DNA of 64,000 nt from Scalesia atractyloides. Taxonomy: Eukaryota; Streptophyta; Magnoliopsida; Asterales; Asteraceae. Shown in pieces: positions 35,376 to 45,767 of this stretch; positions within the stretch are counted from its first letter, which is position 1, and every line of letters starts with the position of its first letter. The translations under genes were made by a program, and so were the position numbers. The stretch lies in NCBI GenBank assembly GCA_947069175.1, contig CAMTDV010000017.1, positions 45,703,137-45,767,136 on the forward strand, given 5' to 3'. The notes under the pieces are model-generated. The model was not told the DNA's origin. It did not search any database and saw only the letters and a program-made list of their open reading frames with translations.

Positions 35376-37892
35376 TCATGCGGGTTTCCTTAGAATTGAG
35401 GTAAGTAGATACCAGAGACCGGAATCAACAGAGGATAACACAACAATAAGCATTGCCACAAGAACAAGAGTCAGGACAGCAGTCTTCACCTGCACACATA
35501 AATAAATAAATGAAATCAATAGTTTACCTCTATAGGCCTTATTCTGTTCTCAAATGATGCATTTTCAGTGTCAAATATTATATGGTGGCAAAACGGATAG
35601 GTTGAGTAACAAGTGAAAACGGGTACGGGTGGGTCTGATATGAACTTAGACCCAATTAGTTGTGGTTTAGAAGTGGGCTGTTAACCCACGTAGTCAGGAC
35701 TAGTGGGTGTAATTGTTCCCGCTATTTCTCTTAGATAACTATCGTAGTTTTAGGATTAATTTGGGGGATGTCGTTGTTTTGTTTATCTAAATTAGGGTTT
35801 TTACTCTAAAATTGGAGATCAAGCCAATCTCGAAAGTGGCTATTTGTAAACGTTCTTTCAGTAATCGAAGATTTTTATTTCAAGTTTCTATCAGGGTCAG
35901 GGTAAGATCTGAAGGCATGATTTTTTTTTTCTATTAAAAAACAAATATGGAAAACTAATGTGCTCAACATGATTACAAGCTAATCTTAAGCTTTTAGTAA
36001 AGCTATTTAAGAGGTTGCATAAATTCAAAATGTACTTTGGAGAACTTTTGAACTGTTACCTTTTGAGCTAATTTTCTTTTATTTTATCCAGTTAACCTAT
36101 TTGAGTTATAATATAACACATATCGATCCATGGGTCGAAACTGCCACCTCTACGTCCTTCTTTAATATTTCCTAACATGAAAATTGTAGTAATGAAAAAA
36201 CTAAGTAACAATTACCTATTTGGTTGTCATCATCATTACAAATGAACTGATGGCCTTTGACACAAAATTCACAAGAATATATACTTTTATATGTATTTTT
36301 ATTTTTGGATATTCAATAAATTGTCAAGTGATTTACTAAATAAACATTTGAAATTGCAAATTTCATAGATTTAATGCATAACTGCCACCAAGTTTACGCA
36401 ATGTCAATATCAAATAACATTCACATATTTAGTTCTTAGATCATTACACGTGTATTAAGATTTATGAGACATATGGCCTTATTTATGAGTCATTTGTGCA
36501 AAAGATCCTTAAACTTGTACAAACACATAAACACTAACCGTATTCTGGAAACCTGGCCATTCTATGTGCTTCAGCTGACTAGGCTGCTCCGTGAGAAAAG
36601 AAAATACAGACTTTACACCCCTGAAAATTTACATGCTCAGTTTGTTAGCACAGTTTCATGTTTTTCTATTACTTTTGAATATTTAATCGTCTGAAGTCAA
36701 AATGACATCGCCAAATTATAATAGTGAGGTTTTTTGTTTCACTCAAAAAAGGAAGCTATGCCAAGCTAGCAACCTTTGCAAAAGTACTGCTATATACAAC
36801 AATATTTGTGATTAGTATCATGTAATCACAACATACAATAATATTGATATGAGAAGTCATATATATGACCTTAAAAGTCAAGTTTTACCAGTTTATCACT
36901 GAAAAGGGGGAAGTGAAAACCACGGAAATAAAGTGTTACCTTATAAAGCCCTTTGTAGGTGGTAACCAAAACGGTTCAGTCCCATTATTATTATGTAAAC
37001 TAAGCTCGTGATTTCTTCCTCCGACTGAAATAGCATATTTAGCACCATAACCTTCTCGAACAAAATATTTTCTTGGTTTGAAAATCTTAAGAAACAATCA
37101 TAAAAATATGTATCAAATCATGATGTTTGCCATACTTAATGGTAAAGGAAGGAACAAAAAACATGATATTTTCATGTTTACCTTTTCATAACCCAAGTGG
37201 CGTTTTTGGTAATTTGTTGTGGTGTTCACAGTAAACTTCTGTATGGTCAATGGTGGTTTAGGAAAATTTATACCTGTTCCAAAAAGGAAGAGAAGGTCTT
37301 TATGACTAATTATATGACAAGAGAACGGAATGTATCCTTCAATATTAATTTCTTGTTGGTTCTTAATCATGATGATTAGTTAAATATGTGAAACCAACTT
37401 TTCATTTGAGCAGGTCCCACTTGAATGTGTCAAGAATGATGATATTATATTAGTAGCAACTGCAGTCGCCCCATAAGATTTTGGGGTTTGTTCTAGAGGT
37501 TTGATTACGCTAAAATTCAGTTTGGTTGTACCAACATTCGGGTTTTGTCCATTTTTACTTTCGCAGTTCACATATAGTTAATGTAGTTAAATGCGATTCC
37601 GAAAAATATAAGTAGAAAAATTATCCAGTCTTTTTAATATATACATTTAGAATTTGCAACTACTTGAGTATACTTTAGGCAACCCTTTGAACAATTTGAC
37701 CCTCCAAACATAGTGGAGCTATGTACAAAGTGTACACGTGTCTAAATTGCTTCTTTCCATTTTTACCCTTTTCTCGTACTTATGTTTCTTGATTGTCTAG
37801 TATTTTTTTTCATTTTCATATATAAAGTTCAAGAGCAGGGATAGAGAGAAGGAACCTGTAAAACTGGTCACTGAGCCAGAAAATAATGCCAT
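35376..37892 (-). CDS. SecE-like subunit of a plastid Sec translocase (five coding exons)
   Basis: Exons on the minus strand: 37856-37892, 37182-37273, 36940-37085, 36539-36620, 35376-35489. All junctions are AG/GT and in phase, giving about 156 residues from ATG 37892 to TGA 35376-35378. The N-terminus MALFSGSVTSFTG is short, Ser/Thr-rich and uncharged, as in plastid transit peptides. The middle is hydrophilic. The C-terminus has KHIEWPGFQNT followed by a single hydrophobic span (VLTLVLVAMLIVVLSSV) and a short tail: the SecE pattern of a WP motif before one membrane helix. SecE clamps the SecY channel; plastids have a thylakoid and an inner-envelope Sec system. Length and layout suggest the envelope type (SECE2), but thylakoid SECE1 or a diverged form is possible. 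The first donor (G/GTTCCT) and the exon 3 acceptor are the weakest choices. This is the only intact-looking host gene here. Confidence 0.72.
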
Positions 37893-38557
37893 TTAATTGA
37901 AGTAGCTGAAATTAACAAATAAAAATATTATTGGTAAGGCTATAATATATCAACAATGTGACATTACAAAATTCGGATTCCGTAAGTAAATTCAAATGAT
38001 TATATAACTTTAGAATTTGTTGCTATCTAGCAAAGAATTATAGTAACACTCAATAAACAGAATATCAACACTCAGCAGAGAGTAACATCTGAGTTTTAAT
38101 CCGTTCACAGTAAACTAGAGCATGAAACAAATAAAATTATCCAAGTTTCCATGTTAATTAGGTATTGTATAGTGGACAGCAGTAAAATTCAAAAAAAAAA
38201 AGAAAGAAAAGAAAAGAAAAAATCTTCTAGCTGATTCTTCAGGCACCATAATATAAATACTGAAACACATATGAGATTCTAATAACGTCCTACATGCCAT
38301 AATCTCATAATAGTCTGGTCCGCTTTTAACTGCTTTTATGTCCAACCATGTGCCAAACCATTAGCACCTGTTTTTAACCTCTCGAAAACAAAAGCAAAGC
38401 TAAACCGATGACCGGTTGAGTCGGTTTGATTTGGTACAGGTAAAAAAATGAACAAAATCATAGTTTTATGTTTTATTTTAATCTTTATACCCGGCTGAAC
38501 CCTAAAAACTTACAATTTAAAGTTGAAAACTAGAGATGGTAACATGATGACCTGGCA

Positions 38558-38712
38558 AATGGGTCGGGTCATGGGTCAAAACGGATTCGGGTCAAAACGG
38601 GTCAATTAAGAAAAGGGTTGTTTTGGTTCGGGTCGAAACGGGTCCAAGTCAGAACGGTTTCGGGTCGAACGGGTCCGGGTCAGAACGGGGTTCGGGCCGG
38701 GTCGGGTCAGTT
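38558..38712. repeat. GGGTC-rich degenerate minisatellite
   Basis: CGGGTCAAAACGGGTC, CGGGTCGAAACGGGTCC and CGGGTCAGAACGG repeat with variation. Such tracts are often the body of hAT-like MITEs in dicots; the sequence just before it (ACCTGGCAAATGGGTC) fits that. Confidence 0.65.
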
Positions 38713-38833
38713 TTTTTTTTCTTTCTTATGATGACTAATATGCGTTAATCATTCATATACTAATGATCTACTGAGGGTAAAAGTTAAATATATAATGTAT
38801 GATTTTTAACTAATTTTTGAGCACTATATTAGA

Positions 38834-39040
38834 AAGCCCAAATCTGCTAATGATTCTGCCAGTAAGAATGTGGATATTTTTTAAATTACTAATGTTTTGC
38901 AATCAGAAAGCCCAAATCTGCTATTTGACCAGTCAAATGGTATACTACCTACATGTACACCCTTCTTAGCTATATTTTTAACATTTTGAAGAACAAAAAG
39001 TTGCCCAAATCTGCTATTTGATCAGTCAAATGGAGCACGC
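38834..39040. repeat. Three copies of a GCCCAAATCTGCTA repeat
   Basis: AAAGCCCAAATCTGCTAATG (38834), the same with CTATTTGACCAGTCAAATGG (about 38906) and again with CTATTTGATCAGTCAAATGG (about 39002). The last two share about 35 bp. Confidence 0.8.
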
Positions 39041-39700
39041 CTCAGCTGTGTTTTATGCCTGCAAAATCGCGCCTTAGCTACCCTTCACGTATGACTCGTG
39101 CCTTATGCCACAGAATACCTTTACCTGCGCCTCGCCTAGCAACAAACTCAATTTTGCTTGCAGTTAAGAAGCACTTGAAACACATACACTTGTAATTAAA
39201 CCGGATAGATAATACGCACAACTAAGCTACGTAAATACGAATATAAAAAAAGTAGGTGAACAATCTTCATGTATATCATACTGGAATTTAAACAAGCTAA
39301 ACAGCTCACAGTCTACAATGCCATAGTCTAGTAAAATCAAATCTTGAATTAATTCGGGCTCTAGGCTATCAAATTTCACATTCAGAGATGCCAATTTGCT
39401 ATTTGTTGTAGCCTTTGAAGACAAAAACATATTTTGTAAATCCACAAGACCAATTAAATATCCTACAAGATGCAAAACACATAAATAATAACCATAATAC
39501 AACATTAGTAATCAAATCCAGAATATACATATCAAATGATTATATATTATATCATATAACTCTTATTACTATTATTGTGAACAGAGCAAACCCTAACTTG
39601 TAACAGATGCAAACTCGTCCCATAAATCACAATTAGCAAGTAATGAGCCTTCATTTAAGTAACAGGAAACAGAAAAAGTGGAGATTAAGTGAGAATTTAC

Positions 39701-39850
39701 GGAACTGAACGAGAAAGTCAAAGAGTTGACGAAAGTTGAGAGAGATCTGAGAGATGAATTCTTGACTCTGACAATCAGCTTGCACTGCTTTTTTATGAAG
39801 ATGATGTACTGCCAGTACTGGTATATGATTTTAACCCTCTATGAACGTCG
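39701..39850 (-). other. Possible untranslated first exon of the SECE-like gene
   Basis: Minus-strand sequence just before the donor at 39700 is CT-rich (CATCTCTCAGATCTCTCTC), like many plant 5' leaders. The upstream end is not defined. It lies about 120-260 bp from a Harbinger-type element that starts at 39967. Confidence 0.35.
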
Positions 39851-39963
39851 ATGATGACGAATGAAGATGATGTTCACCCGTAGTTTCTTCTATTAAAACC
39901 CTAATGACCAGTTGTTCGGATTTTAATGACCCAGGTTGACCCGTAGATAAGAGATTTTAGTTT

Positions 39964-40888
39964 TTAGACCGTGGGGTAGGTGGGGCGGGACTTTCGGGCA
40001 TGACCCGACACGTGGATTTGGAGGGACACCGCTGATCAGTTGTATTTTCGGTGGGTATGGTGGTGCGTGGCTAGGCCACGTGGTTTATTTTGTATTTTTA
40101 ATTTTTTATAAATAAAAACACAAAAATAAAACAAGCCTAAAAATATTATTAAAATTTCCTAAAAATTACAAAATTCTACTAAAAATAAGTATTACAAATC
40201 TAAAAAAAACATAATTAAGCATAAAAAAACCCTAAAGCGTTAGGTAGATTTCGAAGAGGGCCAACTTGTCAAACGGCTTCCGCTCCTTGCTTCGGTACTC
40301 GATGTTGGCCACCGCCACCCGGTCGTCGTGACTTATCTCACCGCATGGCACGCTGTCGTAGTACGCTTTAAACCAGTCGAGCTTCGGCCGTAGTTCGCGC
40401 CACTTGTGTTGGCACGCGTTTAGATTGCGCCGGTCGTTCCCTACGTTGTGCCGGTAGCTCGCGAAAGCTTCCGGCCAGTAACGTGTGTCACCGGGTTGAC
40501 GGGCCTTCATCGCGTCCACGACGCTCGTTACTAGTGCTATCTCTTCCTCGTCCGTCCATGTGGCCATGATTTCAAGTGTTGGGTGTGGATAACGAACAAG
40601 GATGGCGGTCTGGATTAACGATGTGAGCAGGCGGTGGGGGTTTTAAACTAATTGGGGTAGCCGTTTGGCTTGACCAAACGGTTATATTTTTAAAATTCAA
40701 AACCTAGTCACCCCGCCTAGCCATGCCAGCCAATAAGAACCGGCCATAGAGGACCGCTAGGCCGCCCACAACCGGGCTGAATCCCCCGCACAACGGGCCA
40801 TGCTGAAACCCAAGCCCACCCGGGGTGGTGACTTGGGCGTTTGTACCCAACCCACGCCGAAACCCCCGCCCCATACCCCATAGTCTTA
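39964..40888. mobile_element. PIF/Harbinger-type element with TTA target duplication (919 bp)
   Basis: The element is 39967-40885. Its ends are imperfect inverted repeats: GACCGTGGGGTAGGTGGGGC at the left and GACTATGGGGTATGGGGCGG when the right end is read on the other strand. Both sides carry TTA (39964-39966, 40886-40888), the target preferred by PIF/Harbinger. It contains a Myb-like ORF but no transposase, so it is non-autonomous. Confidence 0.8.
40232..40567 (-). CDS. Myb/trihelix-like protein of the Harbinger element (possibly truncated)
   Basis: ATG 40567 gives 111 residues. It opens with MATWTDEEEIALVTSVVDAMK and continues with FASYRHNV, NACQHKWRELRPKLDWFKAYY and a final KPFDKLALFEIYL. 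The spaced Trp residues (W4, W26, W56, W65) fit a Myb/SANT- or trihelix-like DNA-binding fold. PIF/Harbinger elements usually encode a Myb-like protein beside the transposase, and the location within the inverted repeats supports that origin. It is GC-rich compared with its surroundings. The reading frame is intact, but it is shorter than typical two-gene partners. Expression is unknown. Confidence 0.55.
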   Translation of the reverse strand: MATWTDEEEIALVTSVVDAMKARQPGDTRYWPEAFASYRHNVGNDRRNLNACQHKWRELRPKLDWFKAYYDSVPCGEISHDDRVAVANIEYRSKERKPFDKLALFEIYLTL

Positions 40889-40912
40889 AGTGACCCAATT
40901 TGACCCCTTTGT

Positions 40913-41235
40913 AAGGGCTGGCAAATCGTGTCTTATCGGGTTTAACAGGTATTTGACAACAATAACACAAGTATTAAACATGAATACAACTTGTTTAACT
41001 ACTTTATATCTCATGTTTATAAGTACCGATAAGAAATGATGGATCCTAACCTCGTAATTATATTTATTTTTCAAAAAGTAAAAAATCATGTTGTGTAATG
41101 TACCGATAAGAAGAAATGATGGATCCTAACCTCATAGTTATATTTATTTTTTTAAAAGTAAAAAAAATCACGTTGTGTACTTTTTCAGTAAACAGGTCTA
41201 ATCGTGTCTTATACATATATCTATTGCCAGCCTTA
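40913..41235. mobile_element. hAT-like MITE
   Basis: Left end AAGGGCTGGCAAATCGTGTC and right end, on the other strand, TAAGGCTGGCAATAGATA with a second block AAGACACGATTAGACCTG that mirrors the left end's inner part. No clear target duplication is left. Inside is a ~75 bp direct duplication. Confidence 0.6.
41024..41180. repeat. Tandem duplication of ~75 bp in the hAT-like MITE
   Basis: ACCGATAAGAAATGATGGAT…GTTGTGTA occurs twice, starting near 41024 and 41102, with small indels. Confidence 0.85.
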
Positions 41236-42316
41236 GTCTAATTTATTTAACCCAAACGAACCCATTGTAATTTTTAAAATGTTTAAACTGACTCATTTAA
41301 TAGCTTTTGGGTAAGGATGGATTCCTATGGATATGAGATGGGAGGTTCTTTGTGTAAAAAGGCGTGAGGCGCTAGCTTCATACACATGAGGCGTTTGGTA
41401 CTCAAAAATAATGATAAATTAATGATAAACGACAATACCTACATTGTTAATACTTAAACATAAAATACTTATATATTATACATGAAAGCGATCAAATAAT
41501 AGTCTCTAATTAATTATCATAACCAAGCAAAGTGCTGGTTAAACAGAAAACATATATGAATAAGTGTTGTGCTGATTAAACAAAAATACAGAAACCAAGT
41601 GCTGATCAAGCACAAAATAATTGGAGTGAACCGGGAAGTAGGAAACATGGGTTAACATATATACTTAATTAACCAAGTTACATCGAATTAACCAGTGATC
41701 AGGGATTAACACTTAACAGGAGTGATAAAACAGTCAATGCACACATATAATCAAATACTTATCCAGCATGCAATGGTAATTCTTTCAGTCACTTGTTTCT
41801 TAATAGACAAATTCAATGGTTGACTATTTATAACTTAAAAATTTCTGAGGTCAAATTCAGATGCAACGAAAAACGCATGATCATTGAGGCGTTTTTCCAG
41901 CCGCCACAATTGCCTAAGGCGCGCGCCTTTTAAACCAGCCTAAAGCATGTTTTAAACCACTAAAAATGTAGAGTGTACCCTGCTTATCTCGCGCCATCGC
42001 TTTTTAAGCGCCTAGGCCCAAGGTGTGCCTTGCGCTAATTAGCAAATCACCATTTGTTGATTTAGCCAACATGATTACTAGAAAAGAAAACTATCTTTCG
42101 AATTTAAATGTATTAAAAAACCGCAAAGAAGAAGTTTGAGTTTTCTTAAATCAAATTAATGACATAATGAACACACTGCTCAACATTCAAAGGTGAAGTG
42201 GCTATCTAGGTCAAACACCCGCACACAATTCAAAACGAAATTGCAACAACTTCACTGCTACCAGAACTATAATTTGCATAGAAACCAGAACCCTAATTTC
42301 ACATAACCAATATAAT
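41236..42316. other. Intergenic, no gene seen
   Basis: AT-rich. It includes GCGCC-rich remnants at 41890-42040 with the 14 bp palindrome AAGGCGCGCGCCTT at 41916-41929, probably the edge of an old MITE. No supported ORF. Confidence 0.5.
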
Positions 42317-43657
42317 GGGTTAAGTTATTCTACAAAGACTCCTAATTGTAAGAAATGTAAGAAGCCACTAGAGAGTGACAAGTGTCCTATGATGATTCAA
42401 GTGAGAATGATAATTTTGTCTACAAGAGGAGAGAGAATATGCACATGCAAGTCACATGCTATTTCCTCTCCAATTTTTAAACGTCCGTAACCTTTTTATA
42501 CATCATTTGTTTAAAAAAAAATTATACCATAAAATCAAGTTTTTTTTATCTTTAATATGAGTACCATATTGTTATATTTAAAAAAAATCAAAAAACCAGT
42601 TGTGTATGACACAATGGACATGACGTAACACACAACGTAAAGTAGAGTAAAAACACAATCAATGACAACAGATAAAGACACAATGGACAACAGATTAAAA
42701 CACAATGACCATGACCTTGACGTATAACACAATGGCCATAATGTATAACACAATAAGTATCAAACTAAATAAAATCACAATTGATGACAACAGATAAAAG
42801 ACACAATTGATAACAGATAAAAGACACAATGAAGAGCATATAAAGACACAACGGAAAACAAACTAAAATACAATTAACAAGAAACTAAAACACAGTGGAT
42901 AACAAATTAAACACAATGACCTGAACAAATAACGCAATTTATAGAAAACCCAGATATAACATCATCTTCATTGTATCATGTATTGTGTTATAGGTTCTTA
43001 TAAAACATACACATGCAAAAACCCGAAAACCTAAACCTCCCACTCTCACCCCCGCCCCTACCCCAACCCAAAAACCTAAACCCCACACCGCCCCCCCCCC
43101 CCCAAAAAAAAAAAAAAAAAACCTAACACCCCCTAACCCAACCCAAGCTAAAATGCGAAATGCTAAAAACTAAACCCCCCAAAAACCTAAACACCCCCCC
43201 CCCCCAAAAAAAAAAAAAAAAAACCTAACACCCCCACCTCCCAAAAACCTAACACCCCACCCCACCCCACCCAAAGACCCAGTTAAAAGACACAATAATG
43301 TGAACCTTTAACACAATGCAAAAAAACCCAGTAAAAATGAAAATTTTTATTTTATTTTTATATAACAATATGGTGCTCATATTAAAGATAAAAAAACGCT
43401 CGTTGTTATGGTGAAGTTTTTTTTAAAATGTCGTATGAAAAAGTTATGGATGTTTTAAATCGATTGGAGAATTGGCATGTGACTTGCATGTGGAGAGAGA
43501 AAATCCATAAATGTAGGATTCCTTTTATGCCCTTCTATTATCTTCTTTTTTCTACAATTAATCTCAACCCTCCAAATCTAAGATTTATGGACTAAAATCC
43601 TTCTTACTCTTCTTATTTATCTTACCCTTTATATTTGATCCTTACTCCCAATATAAT
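42309..43657. mobile_element. Long-TIR element with 8 bp AATATAAT duplication (1333 bp)
   Basis: The element is 42317-43649. Inverted arms of well over 150 bp: 42440-42580 mirrors 43350-43500 (for example ATCTTTAATATGAGTACCAT against ATCTTTAATATGAGCACCAT, and ACATGCAAGTCACATGC on both). The outer ends are GGGTTAAG and GGGAGTAAG. AATATAAT occurs at both flanks (42309-42316, 43650-43657). The 8 bp duplication suits hAT and the long arms suit Mutator-like or foldback elements, so I leave the class open. The interior is non-coding with repeated ACACAATG words. Confidence 0.72.
43091..43223. repeat. Two poly-C/poly-A tracts in a C-rich array
   Basis: Runs of about 14 C followed by about 18 A occur at about 43091-43122 and again at about 43193-43222, inside a CCTAAACCCC-like array. 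Lengths here may be sequencing-sensitive. Confidence 0.85.
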
Positions 43658-43768
43658 AATCCATAAAAAGGATTGCAAGAACATACCTGGAAACCCAAAA
43701 TCGACAGTGAAGAAATCGTGTACGGAGAAGACAATGATACCGAGGGGAATTTATTTATTTATTTATTT

Positions 43769-44544
43769 ACTATACTACATTGATAAGATGGGGGAATAGT
43801 GCCAGGTAGCTGTCCGGCACTCCCCCATTGGACCAACCCGTTTATCATTTTATATTCATTGTAATATTACGGTTTTGCCCCAGCTCAAAATAAAATTATG
43901 CTTTTGTCCCCAGCTTAGAACTACGATTTTGCCCTCGATTTAAAATTACGATTTTGCACTCAGCTCAAATTTACCTTTTCACCCTAGCTCAAAATAAAAT
44001 TATGTTTTGCCCCTAGCTAAAAATTACGATTTTGCCCTCTGTTAAAAAATATGATTTTTCCCCGTTTAAAAATTATGATTTCGCCCTCAGTTCAAATTAC
44101 GGTTTTGCCCAAGTTCAAAATAAAATTATGCGTTTGCCCCTAACTCAAAATTACGATTTTGCTCTCGGTACAAAATAAAATTATGGTTTTGCCTCCAACT
44201 TAAAATTACGATTGTGCCCTTAGTTTAAATTTATATTACGTTGTTACCCCAAGTTCAGAATTATAAATTTGTCTCTGGGCAAATTTACAATTTTGCCCTT
44301 GGTTCAAATTTACAGTATTGCCATCACTTTAACTTTTGGCAAGTTACAATTTTAACCCAGTCAAAAAATACAACTTTCCCTCAGTTAAAAATTACAATAT
44401 TGCCATTGTTTTAGTTTTCTTATCAAAAGTATAAAAGTGTTTTAATTGGTTGACTCGATTTAATTGTTTTTCGTGTCAATGAGCTGCCTAACACTCGCTC
44501 ATTATTCGGCCATTGCCCCGCAACGCAGGCGGGGCATCAACTAG
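43769..44544 (+). mobile_element. Non-autonomous Helitron (about 0.78 kb)
   Basis: The 3' end is diagnostic: hairpin GCCCCGC (44515-44521), loop AACGCAG, GCGGGGC (44529-44535), then ATCAA and the terminal CTAG at 44541-44544, followed by T. The 5' end is placed near 43769 (ACTATACTACATTGATAAG), which resembles Helitron starts, but the TC is not clear. The body is a degenerate repeat and there is no Rep/helicase gene. Confidence 0.7.
43870..44440. repeat. Degenerate array of TTTTGCCC units in the Helitron
   Basis: About 15 units of 30-45 bp, each with AAAATTACGATTTTGCCC or a close variant, separated by AGCTCA-like words. This fills most of the Helitron body. Confidence 0.85.
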
Positions 44545-44559
44545 TTATAGACATTAGCC

Positions 44560-44927
44560 CATTAGGCTGGACCCAACAAACCCAAAAGCTTAAATTAGAT
44601 AGAGCCTAGAGTACCTAAAAAAGTTTGTTTAGTAAATGAGCCCGAGCCCGAACTTTACTTGTCGAGCTCACGAGCCTAAATGAGTATAATTTTATTTAAT
44701 ATCTTAACTAATAGATAATAAACGAGCCGAGACTAAGCCAAGCTCGAGCTTGAGAACCTACCAATGAGCTGAGCTCGAGCTTGAGAAACTAAACGAAGCT
44801 TGAACTGAGCCACGCTCGAGCTTGAGAAACTAAACGAAGCTCGAACTGAGCCACGCTCGAGCTCTCATAAGTTAATCGAGCTCGAGTCCGGTCGAGCTCG
44901 GGCTCGGCTCGTTTGCACCCTTAGGTA
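44560..44927. repeat. GAGCTCG-rich MITE-like repeat
   Basis: Ends in CTCGGCTCGTTTGCACCC, the reverse of the GGGTGCAAACGAGCCGAG start seen in many hAT-like plant MITEs. Inside, a 42 bp unit (GCTCGAGCTTGAGAAACTAA…) is tandemly repeated at about 44772-44855. Confidence 0.6.
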
Positions 44928-45233
44928 TTAGGCACTCGGTATGGGAGGAGGGTAGTCCTTGGAGGATTACCCTCCCCTCATCGCCACGTCATAGTCCCTG
45001 GAGGATGCCCCTCCAAGGATGGAACCAAGGAAATGGTTGATGGCCCTACCCCACTTATTTAATTAATTTATTTTTTTAATTTTGGAAAATGGAAATGGTC
45101 CTTGGCTATATTTTTTTGTCCTTTTGCGCTCCGTCCTCAACATCTAGCATTTGTCGTTCAAGACGATGCCGGACCCCCGGAAATGGTGTTGGGGGCGCCG
45201 GGCCTGGACGACCCCCCACACCGAGTGGCCTTA
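44928..45233. mobile_element. Tourist-type MITE (PIF/Harbinger), exactly 300 bp
   Basis: The element is 44931-45230. Inverted ends GGCACTCGGTATGGGAGG (left) and GGCCACTCGGTGTGGGGGG (right, other strand), with TTA on both sides (44928-44930, 45231-45233). No coding capacity. Confidence 0.8.
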
Positions 45234-45767
45234 TATACCCTACTTGGAAAAGGTATCTCCAACCCGGGTTTGTATCCTAACTCTATCCATAGGGTCGATA
45301 CTCTATAATAGAAAACAAGTCAAACCTGGGTATACCTGATCTTACCTTATGAAAACCCGAAACTGGAACCGAAAAAACCTGATCGTTCTCTCTAAAACAT
45401 GGTTTCATACCTGGCCAGAGTATTGCAATACCCATGTTTCGACTTTGTTGACTATACCCGAACACAGTTCCATACTCGGAACCAGGTATGACAAAAAATC
45501 AAAATGTACACCTCTATGGGGAACCAAATTTCTTAATACAATCATCATTTTCATTTATCCGTAAAAATCTTGAAATTTTGAAATTTGATCGAATTGAAGG
45601 TGTTTTCTAGTTGCATAAAGTGTTAGGGTGTTTATTGGTTTTATACAAGCGATTTTTATGATCTTGTTTTTCTTTGAAGTTAAGATTATTGAGACTTTAC
45701 CTATACGTTTTAATTTTGTGATGTTTTTTTTGATGTTACGAGTATTTGTTGTACGTCTTAGTAAAAA
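45234..45767. other. Intergenic, no gene seen
   Basis: Small overlapping open frames at 45089-45564 run across the MITE edge and have no family resemblance. No repeat structure noticed. Confidence 0.5.

Larger units (their letters stand above)
37893..39700 (-). other. Probable 5'UTR intron of the SECE-like gene, filled with repeats
   Basis: On the minus strand a clean acceptor TTTGTTAATTTCAG ends at 37906, 13 bp before the ATG, and a donor CC/GTAAATTC lies at 39700. Between them are repeat remnants: a (GGGTC)n-like tract at 38558-38712, three copies of GCCCAAATCTGCTA, and GCGCC-rich fragments. No convincing coding exon is seen in it. Confidence 0.45.

Noticed and set aside
37380..37571. A further coding exon of the SECE-like gene (63-codon frame)
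   Set aside because: No good acceptor before it, and the exon at 37856-37892 joins 37182-37273 directly in phase. The sequence looks like intron or MITE DNA.
39227..39505. A 92-codon minus-strand frame near the start of the SECE-like gene
   Set aside because: It has an acceptor-like TTGTAG/GATATTT nearby but no donor that fits and no recognisable family. It lies in the presumed 5'UTR intron.
43091..43223. Telomere-like CCCTAAA array
   Set aside because: CCTAAACCCC words occur near here but not as regular heptamers. It is C-rich simple sequence inside a long-TIR element.
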